From an uncultured Bacteroidota bacterium (GTDB lineage Bacteria > Bacteroidota > Bacteroidia > Chitinophagales > Chitinophagaceae), in the NCBI GenBank assembly GCA_903882805.1, contig CAIRYK010000001.1, positions 1 to 43,128 on the forward strand: a stretch of 43,128 bases of DNA, written 5' to 3'. This document shows positions 9,590 through 17,020 of the stretch, one piece after another. Every line of letters begins with the position of its first letter. Within the stretch, counting starts at the first letter, position 1. The notes beneath the pieces are model-generated. The model was given only the letters and a program-made list of their open reading frames with translations, had not been told where the DNA came from and searched no databases. The position numbers and the translations under genes were made by a program.

Positions 9590-9883
9590 TTGATTAACAC
9601 ATACTTCATACTAGAAACTATTATTTTGCTGAGCATATACGTCTTATATGCAACAGCCGGAACAGCATTACGGTATTATTTTACTTTGAGATACAAACGG
9701 AGGGCCCCATTCTATAGGTTGTTTATGATTTACGATGAAAACCTGATAAAAGACGGTCCAGATTTGACAGAAAAGAACTTTTACTACCTGGCCAATTCAG
9801 TTAATAAAACATTTAATTGGTTGATTGTATTATCCAGTTTAGCATACATAGCCCTAAGCTTCCGTTATTGTACATTCCAATAA
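9590..9883 (+). CDS. Small two-helix membrane protein, paralogue of the one at 10496
   Basis: The 97-aa frame has no ATG upstream of its first helix. It opens with TTG at 9590 and has an in-frame stop at 9524, so a TTG start is the best choice. There are two membrane helices (about residues 5-27 and 74-92). Between them lies a basic, soluble middle with YKRRAPFYRLFMIYDENL and later NFYYLANSVNKTFNWL. The same pattern (R+AP-aromatic-YR-F-x-x-Y ... Y..AN.VN..FN.LI) is found in the product of 10496-10792, so the two are paralogues. I do not recognise the family. The loop between helices would be either periplasmic or cytoplasmic, and its charge favours the cytoplasm. The TTG start and small size keep confidence moderate, but the paralogy supports a real gene. 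Confidence 0.65.
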   Translation: MINTYFILETIILLSIYVLYATAGTALRYYFTLRYKRRAPFYRLFMIYDENLIKDGPDLTEKNFYYLANSVNKTFNWLIVLSSLAYIALSFRYCTFQ

Positions 9884-10142
9884 TATTATAATATAAATTA
9901 TTATCATATTTAGCATACCTGCAAATCTATCTCAAATAGTAGCCAAGAACTGTTAATTATCGCTATGCAATCAAGCCCCTAAAGTCAACTGAAAATAATC
10001 TCCTTGGTCAAATCGGGAAAATATGAAGGATACCATAACCAATACCCTAAATCAAAACTCAAAATAGCTTCAAAAACTACTAATTATAGGGATAATTTGT
10101 ATTGGAATACTAATTAGTTTGCACCCACAAAATTAAATAATT

Positions 10143-10421
10143 ATGAACTTTCAGTTTACTAATTATGTTGGCGAATGCAACTATTTCTTCGAGGGTTTGT
10201 ATTCAAAAAACGGTATCCATACGTTCTACATTCGTCCGTTTGTAGCAAGCATTCCGCCGTTTTCAATGACAAAATTACCGGGCGCAAAATTTCCCTTACA
10301 ATGGAAAATTAATAATAAAGAGCAGTTAAGCGCGTCTATTCTAAATCACGAATCTATATTCTCACAACTTATAGCTAACCGCATAGCCGAGCTGCTATAC
10401 ACTGATTCATTTGAGCAATAA
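10143..10421 (+). CDS. Hypothetical 92-aa protein
   Basis: The frame starts at ATG 10143 and ends with TAA. The product has no signal peptide or membrane helix. It has aromatic-rich N-terminal strands (NYVGECNYFFEGLYSKNG, FYIRPF), a proline-rich turn and a short helical C-terminus (LIANRIAELLYTD). I do not recognise a family. It lies between the two paralogous small membrane proteins (259 bases after the first, 74 before the second), all on the plus strand, so a shared role is possible. Upstream, TATAGGGAT (10085-10093) and TTTG boxes at about 10096 and 10119 are present but do not form a clean promoter. Confidence 0.55.
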   Translation: MNFQFTNYVGECNYFFEGLYSKNGIHTFYIRPFVASIPPFSMTKLPGAKFPLQWKINNKEQLSASILNHESIFSQLIANRIAELLYTDSFEQ

Positions 10422-10495
10422 CAATCCGGTTTCTACAACTGCATAATAAATAACAAAAATACTTCTATAAAACCAATAATTTAAAACCTTATTTT

Positions 10496-10792
10496 ATGAT
10501 GATGATTATATTCCTTACGCTAGGTTTTTCTGCATGCCAGGTATATCTCTTATATTTAATAACCGGCGTAATCATCAAACTTGGCTACAAGAAAAAGTAC
10601 AACCGTAAGGCACCGTACTATAGAACCTTCGTTTTGTATCACGACAAACTGGCCACTTTGAATGGAGCTACCGACGAACAGGACTTCTATGAAAAAGCTA
10701 ACATTGTCAACACGCTGTTCAATACATTAATCATAATTATTGCCACGCTAATGATAGTTTTTTCATTATTCTACTCATTAGGCGGGCAATAA
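10496..10792 (+). CDS. Small two-helix membrane protein, paralogue of the one at 9590
   Basis: The 98-aa product begins ATGATGATG at 10496. It has helix 1 (about residues 3-27), a basic middle with YNRKAPYYRTFVLYHDKL, then FYEKANIVNTLFNTL and helix 2 (about 76-94). The middle matches the 9590 product almost motif by motif, although the helices have diverged. The family is unknown to me. It ends 17 bases before the convergent receiver/kinase-like gene at 10810, with no hairpin between them. Its place beside two signalling operons suggests, but does not show, a membrane accessory role. Confidence 0.7.
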   Translation: MMMIIFLTLGFSACQVYLLYLITGVIIKLGYKKKYNRKAPYYRTFVLYHDKLATLNGATDEQDFYEKANIVNTLFNTLIIIIATLMIVFSLFYSLGGQ

Positions 10793-10809
10793 TAAAAAAA
10801 AATAAGTTT

Positions 10810-11907
10810 CTAGTAGGGCATTGGTAAAACGGTGGCTTCAAATATGCCATTTGTGATGCTGATGTCGAGCGTATAACCAATTTTTGCGCAGAGCACTTTT
10901 GTTAGGTACAAACCTATGCCAAAACCGTTGAGCGACTGATCTGGATGAAATTTCTTGAATGGAGCAACATCGCTAATCGCGAAATTTGTCTTTGGCCCGA
11001 CAGCATTCCTGACTGAAAACGCAAAGCTGTTTTTATAACTATCCACTAATTTAATTACCGGTAAATCGGCCGATTCATTGTACTTTATAGCATTGTCTAT
11101 CAGTTCGGTAAAAATAACATTTAAAAAATCCCTGTCTATATTCAATACAGAAACCGGATCAAGGTGAACTTCAAGTTTTAAAGTGGTAGTAGTGTTTTCA
11201 CCACAGAAGTAGTTAATCACGGTTTGTAATACATCGCCAACCTGCACTACTTTTTCGTTCGCAATATGTACTAAATCTTCGTTCGCGCTAATGAGCGTAA
11301 ACATCACTAGATTTCGAGAATCTCTGAACATTCTGTAAGACGACGAATATATTGCCGATATCACATCCTGAAACAATGATTTATCAACCGGACCTTCCAC
11401 GCTATTGAGCAAAAAACAAGCATTGAGAATACTATTCAGCGGTGTATAAAATTCCTGCTTGAAATTGGTGTTAATCATAGACACGAGCTGTTTACGCACA
11501 TCGCGTTCGTAATAACTCTTATTACGCTCTTTCAGCTCCAGTCTGCTATTAATTGCCTTTATCAGATCCTTAGCCGCAAAAGGTTTAGTGAGATAGTCGT
11601 CGGCGCCGAGATTCATACCATTGCGCACATCCTTTTCATCGGCATATGCGGTTAGAAACAGAAAAGGGATGTTATAACGATCCGGGTCGTTTTTAACTAA
11701 TTTCAGTATGTCATACCCGGAAATATCCGGCAAATTAATGTCACACAATATGAGGTCAATTTTGTTAGATTTATCGGCTAGTATACTTAGGCCAATAACG
11801 CCGTTCTCGGCTTCCAACGTATTATAGTTTGACATCTCAATGATGGTTTTTAGCGAATCACGCAGTGCTTTCTCATCTTCTATAAGCAGTATAAGGCTTT
11901 TCTCCAT
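10810..11907 (-). CDS. Receiver domain fused to a histidine-kinase-like module with Gln in place of the phosphoacceptor His
   Basis: The 365-aa product starts with a receiver: Asp11 with Glu10, Asp56 in LCDINLPDISG, Thr86, and Lys108 in LTKPF. A helical linker leads to a DHp-like helix where the usual HE(L/F)RTPLN reads QEFYTPLN, with Gln151 at the histidine position and Tyr154 at the arginine. A HATPase-like domain follows with an N-box (ELIDNAIKY, Asn272) and a G2 box GFGIGL (328-333). The G1 box (DxGxG) is not recognisable. ATP binding may survive, but autophosphorylation on this His cannot. The gene begins 2 bases after the stop of the seven-PAS kinase, so the two are almost certainly co-transcribed. 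It is probably a phosphoreceiver or modulator of that kinase. This is inference. Confidence 0.85.
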   Translation of the reverse strand: MEKSLILLIEDEKALRDSLKTIIEMSNYNTLEAENGVIGLSILADKSNKIDLILCDINLPDISGYDILKLVKNDPDRYNIPFLFLTAYADEKDVRNGMNLGADDYLTKPFAAKDLIKAINSRLELKERNKSYYERDVRKQLVSMINTNFKQEFYTPLNSILNACFLLNSVEGPVDKSLFQDVISAIYSSSYRMFRDSRNLVMFTLISANEDLVHIANEKVVQVGDVLQTVINYFCGENTTTTLKLEVHLDPVSVLNIDRDFLNVIFTELIDNAIKYNESADLPVIKLVDSYKNSFAFSVRNAVGPKTNFAISDVAPFKKFHPDQSLNGFGIGLYLTKVLCAKIGYTLDISITNGIFEATVLPMPY

Positions 11908-11909
11908 TG

Positions 11910-14900
11910 CTATTTTTCTTTAGGTAATATTATTCTAAAAATTGATCCTTCATTAACTTTACTTACAAACTCTATTTTCCCGCTATGTTTCTTAACTGCG
12001 TAATCTAACACAGTTAACCCTAAACCTGTACCTTGTATTACACCTGCATTTGAAGCCCTAAAAAACGAAGTAAACAACTTAGCCTGATCTTCTTCTGGTA
12101 TGCCAATACCCCAATCCTGCACTTCAAACTTCAATTCACCAGAATCTACAGTTACCCTTAGCGCAGGAGCTTGTTTTCCTGTAGAGTATTTAAATGCATT
12201 GTTTACAAGATTAACAATAGCGTGGCGCATTATGCCCTTATCAAAATAGGCAGTTTTTACATCTTCATCCACCTCCAGTACTAATATACGACCATCGGTG
12301 TGCGGATTGTATAAATCTTGCCTTATTCCGCTTACAAAAGATAGTACATTTACTGTTTCTGGTGAAAATTCAATATTCCCGGTCTCTATACGGCTAATCA
12401 TCATAAGCTCATTCAGAATTTCCGTCATCAACTTCACCTCTTTCACTATCCTGCCTATCATTACTTCCGGCTTTAAATTAGCAGCTCCCGCAAACTCAGC
12501 GCTATTGATCATTTCCAGAATCTCTGCATTGGCCTGTATAATTGCCAATGGCGTGCGCAACTCGTGCGACGTAATTCTAATAAACTGAGACTTCGAATTA
12601 TTTAATTCTTTTTCTTTCTCTATTATCTGAGTGAGACCACGCTCTTTATTTACAATGGCGGTTATATCGGAAATTCTACCCACAAATGTTGCATTAACGT
12701 TCTCCATAGACTTTGTGAACGTATAATCTAGAAACTTTTCTACCCCATCATTATTTTTCAAACGAACAATGCCAGACTGAGGCTGTCCTTCAGAGGCGAG
12801 CGCTCTTAGCTTATAGGTAACATTTGTGTATTCTTCCTCGTTTAAAAAGTCGAAAAAGTTATAATTATCAGCAGGAGACCACTTCTTATTGAAGTCGGGT
12901 GTCATAATATTCCTGAACGAATTATTCGACAAAATGATATTGCCATCCGGAGCAAAGGTGAACACACCATCACGAATGATGTTGAGTAAATTGCCCATTT
13001 GTTTACCCTGAAGCTCAGCAATCCTTTTATTTTCAATTTGCTCGGTGATGTCTATTCCATATCCAATTACCGACTTAACATTTCCTTCTGCATCAATGTT
13101 CGGATACATTATTCGTAGAATCGAAATAACTGTTCCATCCAATTGTTTTACTTCATCAACAAGTGATACCGGTTGCTTCAGCGTCACTGCTTCTGTAAAC
13201 ATCTTATGCCGATCGTCGGCCATTTCATAATCCACACCTTTTAAGTCGCAATATTCATAATCGTCGCGCCCAATTAGCCACTCACGAATTTGTGGATTCT
13301 TTACTGCATTTTTATTGATGAACCTGTACTTATGATCTAGGGAGAAGATAACAATGTCGGCAGGTATTTCATTCAGAATTTCGTGATAATACTCCTTTTG
13401 AGCTTTAATTTCATTTTCACTGTTTACCTGTTCGGTGATATCTATCCCAAACCCTACAACAAAATCAGTTGTTCCATTCTTTTTCAGGAACGGATACAGA
13501 AACCGCAACATATACTTAAGTGTGCCGTCAGGCTTTATGTGCTGGTCTATGCTGCTCACCGACTTACGTGTAGCAAGCGCCTCTCTAAAAAGCAAATCTC
13601 TTGCAATTGCGCGTTCGCTCGAAATATTTTTGCGGCGGCAGTAGTCATACATGTCCTTGCCTATTAACCATTCACGCATTTCGTCGTTGACTACGGCAGA
13701 TTTATTGATAAACTCAAACTTCTGATCAACAGAAATAATCATTATATCGGCAGGCAACTCATTGAGTATTCTTTGGAAATACTCCCGTTGTTCCATTACC
13801 TTATTCTCTATCTCTAGCTGCTTAGTTATGTCTTCGTAAATCCACAAATAACCCGACTCTTCTTCATCAACTACCACAGGGATAAAATCACGTTTCAATA
13901 CCCTACCGTCTACCATGGTAACCATTCCATTTAAGACAGGCACATGGTTGCTAACAAGTTGTTCTATGTCTGCAACAAACTTATCAGGTTCGGTAAATAA
14001 GTACTTTACTTCTTTTAGCGAATTGATGGAATTTTCACCAATAAGAAATTCCGGCATTAGCTCTTCAATAATGAGTCTGCAAAATGCCCTATTTGCAAAC
14101 ATTATAGACCTTTCCCTATCCTCAAACATAACGCCGGCCTTAAAATTATTGATGAGGGCCGATAACCTCGCTTCTGAGTTTTTAAGGTTTATTTCCAGAC
14201 GTTTGCGCTCAGTAATGTCGTTATACTTCCAAAGATGTCCTGAATAAGCGCCCTCGATGAAAATAGGTATGTAATCGCGCTCCAGTATACGGCCATCTGC
14301 CATGTATAAGATATCGTCAGTAACCGAAACCTTCCCTTCAAGAATTGCATTTACACGCTGAACAAATGCATCAGGATTAACAAACATTGCTTTTGACTGT
14401 TCTGCCATACCCGAACAGTCTACACCTACGAGATCTTTGGGCGATACTGGCACTGAAAATATGTCGCAAAACATATTGTTAACCAGCAATATATTTCTAT
14501 TTTCGTCTTCGAGCAACACTCCCGAATTGAAGTTTTCTATAAGCGTAGAAAGTCGATTGGCAAGTTGCTTCAATTCTATATCCTTTACTTTCTCTTCGTT
14601 GGTATCTGTAATGGTGCCAAAAATTACCAATGGCTTACTCTTATCATCCCACTCTTTTACCTTACCCCTTATCTTATAGAATTTTTTTGTTTTGTCTTTG
14701 GTAGTGATTATAGTCTCAAAAGAGAAAGTTGATTCGCCAACTTTGAGTTTGTTGCTAAGTATGTCCCACAACGCATTAAAGTCGGTCTCGTTCATTGACT
14801 CTTTAAGATCATCTGCGCCAAATTTATCGGTGCGAACATATCCAAGTAAATCCATAAACTTGCTTGATACCTGCAGCTCTCGGTTTGGGATGTTGAATGC

Positions 14901-15776
14901 CCATACACCATCGCCTGCTCCTTCAAGCGCAAATTTCCACAACTCCTGACTATCCTTTAGCGCATTTTCATTGCTTTTTATTTCAGTTACGTCTTCAAAA
15001 TAGTAGTATCTACCTTTTACTTCATTTTGCTCGTCGAGAATAGGCTGAACTGTTGTTCGAAACCAGAAAGACCGTTTATATTTATTATATCCAATATTAT
15101 CAAATGAAAACGGTTTCTTGAGTTTAACCATTTCATCTACATAACTCGAAGGGATATAGGTAGATTTTTGTCCATAAACCACATCGCGCGGCCTCAAGCC
15201 AACAATATCTTTTAACAGATAACCAGTAGTCCGCTCAAAATCCTGACTTACCCATTCTATTTTCCCATCTTTATCTGTTATAGCTACCCCCTTAAGCGCT
15301 TCAACCATTACCACTTCCTTCTCTTCAGATATCCGGAACTCTGAAAGCGTAGTGCCTCTTACTTTCCCAATACCCGTTCCCAAAAAAAGATCATTCAATT
15401 TTGGTTTTTTTTCGGTAGCTGATTGCACAACATTTGTTGTATAAGCGGTCTTCACCCCAGGGGCGCCCAATAGCAATAATTCATTTGTTGTTGAAAGGTA
15501 CTCCAGTTCGCCTTGCAACAATATTGGATTAGCATCATTTTCAGAGGCTTTAGCAACCAATTGGTAATACTGACCGCTTAGTTCTTCAAATGGATGAAAA
15601 AAGTACTCAGGAATATTTTTACCGAAAATCTTGGTAATATTATCACCCGATCTTAGGTCCATTATTTGAGTCAGTGAATGACCAACGGACTTAATTGTAA
15701 AATCGCGGGCAATAAGTATATAAAAAGGAAATAACCTGTTTATTTGTTCTACAGAAAAAAGAAATCCTTTATTCAT
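11910..15776 (-). CDS. Multi-PAS histidine kinase with N-terminal HNOBA-like domain
   Basis: From ATG 15776 the product has 1288 aa; a TTG at 15791 would add five residues but is less likely. Residues about 5-160 match the HNOBA (heme-NO-binding associated) pattern: INRLFPFYILIARDF, KSVGHSL, then LQGELEYL....LLLLGAPGV and LNDLFL. That domain usually sits beside H-NOX in guanylate cyclases. Seven PAS domains follow at about 165-265, 285-400, 405-525, 535-655, 665-785, 795-915 and 925-1040. A complete kinase core then comes: His1071 in ITSHELRTPL, the N-box NLVNNAFKY, G1 DWGIGIP and G2 GTGLGL. PAS 3/4 and PAS 5/6 are near-duplicates of each other. There is no membrane helix, so it is cytoplasmic. 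Two response regulators lie upstream and the His-to-Gln partner downstream. The signal it senses is unknown. Confidence 0.9.
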   Translation of the reverse strand: MNKGFLFSVEQINRLFPFYILIARDFTIKSVGHSLTQIMDLRSGDNITKIFGKNIPEYFFHPFEELSGQYYQLVAKASENDANPILLQGELEYLSTTNELLLLGAPGVKTAYTTNVVQSATEKKPKLNDLFLGTGIGKVRGTTLSEFRISEEKEVVMVEALKGVAITDKDGKIEWVSQDFERTTGYLLKDIVGLRPRDVVYGQKSTYIPSSYVDEMVKLKKPFSFDNIGYNKYKRSFWFRTTVQPILDEQNEVKGRYYYFEDVTEIKSNENALKDSQELWKFALEGAGDGVWAFNIPNRELQVSSKFMDLLGYVRTDKFGADDLKESMNETDFNALWDILSNKLKVGESTFSFETIITTKDKTKKFYKIRGKVKEWDDKSKPLVIFGTITDTNEEKVKDIELKQLANRLSTLIENFNSGVLLEDENRNILLVNNMFCDIFSVPVSPKDLVGVDCSGMAEQSKAMFVNPDAFVQRVNAILEGKVSVTDDILYMADGRILERDYIPIFIEGAYSGHLWKYNDITERKRLEINLKNSEARLSALINNFKAGVMFEDRERSIMFANRAFCRLIIEELMPEFLIGENSINSLKEVKYLFTEPDKFVADIEQLVSNHVPVLNGMVTMVDGRVLKRDFIPVVVDEEESGYLWIYEDITKQLEIENKVMEQREYFQRILNELPADIMIISVDQKFEFINKSAVVNDEMREWLIGKDMYDYCRRKNISSERAIARDLLFREALATRKSVSSIDQHIKPDGTLKYMLRFLYPFLKKNGTTDFVVGFGIDITEQVNSENEIKAQKEYYHEILNEIPADIVIFSLDHKYRFINKNAVKNPQIREWLIGRDDYEYCDLKGVDYEMADDRHKMFTEAVTLKQPVSLVDEVKQLDGTVISILRIMYPNIDAEGNVKSVIGYGIDITEQIENKRIAELQGKQMGNLLNIIRDGVFTFAPDGNIILSNNSFRNIMTPDFNKKWSPADNYNFFDFLNEEEYTNVTYKLRALASEGQPQSGIVRLKNNDGVEKFLDYTFTKSMENVNATFVGRISDITAIVNKERGLTQIIEKEKELNNSKSQFIRITSHELRTPLAIIQANAEILEMINSAEFAGAANLKPEVMIGRIVKEVKLMTEILNELMMISRIETGNIEFSPETVNVLSFVSGIRQDLYNPHTDGRILVLEVDEDVKTAYFDKGIMRHAIVNLVNNAFKYSTGKQAPALRVTVDSGELKFEVQDWGIGIPEEDQAKLFTSFFRASNAGVIQGTGLGLTVLDYAVKKHSGKIEFVSKVNEGSIFRIILPKEK

Positions 15777-15916
15777 TACAAATTTTTCCAAAGTTAATCA
15801 ACGACAAATTGTTTGTAACCCATCTCGTCATTGCCTGCGTTACGAAGAAAATGGACGACAAGATATGGGTATAAATCTAATGCGCAAAAATCATATTTAT
15901 ATCTATATTTTTCGCA

Positions 15917-16297
15917 CTAATCCAGACACTTCAATAGCTGACCCATTGGATATGGTTTCGAGAAAAAATTAATAACATTATCTATATTTATCTTTCTTTC
16001 AGCAACATAAACTAAAAAATCTCGCTCAGAATAGGCAGAAGTAACATGAATTTTCAATTTCCTATCTGGAATGTGCTTATTGCACTGTTCAATAAATAAA
16101 AAACCATCCATTACAGGCATATTAAGATCTAATAGGACGTGCTTTATTTCAGGTTTTTCTAAAATAAAATTGAAAGCTATTAAGCCATTTTCCGCCTCAG
16201 TAATCTTAAATTTATCCTTGCCCATGTGCATTTTTAGCACCAACCGATTTATTAGATCATCATCGACTACCAAAACTGGAATTCTGCTATCTACCAT
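15917..16297 (-). CDS. Single-domain response regulator (receiver)
   Basis: The first codon of the open frame is TTG at 16300. The next codon, ATG at 16297, is the better start and gives 126 aa. It is a lone receiver with an Asp cluster (VVDDD, residues 11-14), the phosphosite Asp57 in LLDLNMPVMDG, Thr86 in VTSAY and Lys114 in FSKP. There is no output domain. The ATG lies 4 bases after the stop of the LuxR-type regulator, so the two are translationally coupled. The seven-PAS kinase follows after about 140 bases. Its probable role is a phosphorelay intermediate or a partner-binding receiver for the kinases of this cluster. Confidence 0.9.
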   Translation of the reverse strand: MVDSRIPVLVVDDDLINRLVLKMHMGKDKFKITEAENGLIAFNFILEKPEIKHVLLDLNMPVMDGFLFIEQCNKHIPDRKLKIHVTSAYSERDFLVYVAERKINIDNVINFFSKPYPMGQLLKCLD

Positions 16298-16301
16298 CAA
16301 T

Positions 16302-16934
16302 TTAGTTTTTGTTATTACGTTTTGTTATCAACTCCAGTTTTGAACTAACATCGAATTTATTGTAAATGCTTTTTAGGTGATAATTTACCGTATGATAAGA
16401 AATAGACAACTTTTGAGATATTTCTTTATATGTATAACCCTGTTCCACCAGAGCTAACACATCGCCTTCGCGGTCTGTGAGTTCAGTTTTATAGTCAACT
16501 GTATTTTTCTTGTTTTTCTGATTAATAAGCCACATCAACTTTGTGAGCATTTCTGGCTCTAAAAAACTGCCTGTTACCTGAAGTTGCCCCATAATTTTAA
16601 TAAGCTCGCTCATTACTATGGGCTTATATACAAAACTACTGGCGCCGCGTTCTATTGCCTGCAGCAATAAACTATCTGTCTTATCACCAGTCATTACGAT
16701 TATTTGCGAGCCTGGATAACGAACTTTAATGTCGTCAATTACATCAAGTACCGACACATCCACCAGATGAACATCGAGTAGAAGAAAATGGGGAGAAACG
16801 GTTAGCTTCCTTCGTTTTATATCGAAATAAGAGTTTTCGGAAAAAACGATACTATAGCTGCCTGTGGCGGTCAGATAATCAGTAATTGAGTTTCTAAGTT
16901 CCAGATTGTCTTCTAAAATCCCTACGTAAATCAT
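16302..16934 (-). CDS. NarL/LuxR-family response regulator
   Basis: The 210-aa product has an N-terminal receiver with acidic residues in ILEDN (8-10), phosphosite Asp54 in LLLDVHLVDVS, Thr82 in VMTGD, and a lysine in VYKPI. A C-terminal LuxR-type helix-turn-helix (about 152-205) has LTDREGDVLALVEQGYTYKE, ISYHTVNYHLKSIY and the KFDVSSKLELI end. It is the only DNA-binding protein of the cluster and the likely output of the seven-PAS kinase. Its phosphosite context lacks the usual MPxMDG, reading HLVDVS instead, but the Asp is present. It starts at ATG 16934. Upstream, a perfect inverted repeat of the motif ATCCCTA (16995-17012) may be its own operator. Confidence 0.92.
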   Translation of the reverse strand: MIYVGILEDNLELRNSITDYLTATGSYSIVFSENSYFDIKRRKLTVSPHFLLLDVHLVDVSVLDVIDDIKVRYPGSQIIVMTGDKTDSLLLQAIERGASSFVYKPIVMSELIKIMGQLQVTGSFLEPEMLTKLMWLINQKNKKNTVDYKTELTDREGDVLALVEQGYTYKEISQKLSISYHTVNYHLKSIYNKFDVSSKLELITKRNNKN

Positions 16935-16994
16935 ATGGCGTTTGGTATATTAAAATTGAGAGCTGCAAATAAACACAATATATCAACACCATGT

Positions 16995-17012
16995 ATCCCT
17001 AACTATAGGGAT
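16995..17012. promoter_or_regulatory. Palindrome ATCCCTA-N4-TAGGGAT in front of the regulator cluster
   Basis: Seven-base arms (16995-17001 and 17006-17012) are perfect inverted repeats around ACTA. The element lies 61 bases before the LuxR-type regulator ATG and 9 bases after the murF-alr stop. It has no T-rich tail, so a terminator is less likely than an operator. The half site recurs in other intergenic regions of this window. Confidence 0.45.
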
Positions 17013-17020
17013 TTGTCGCT

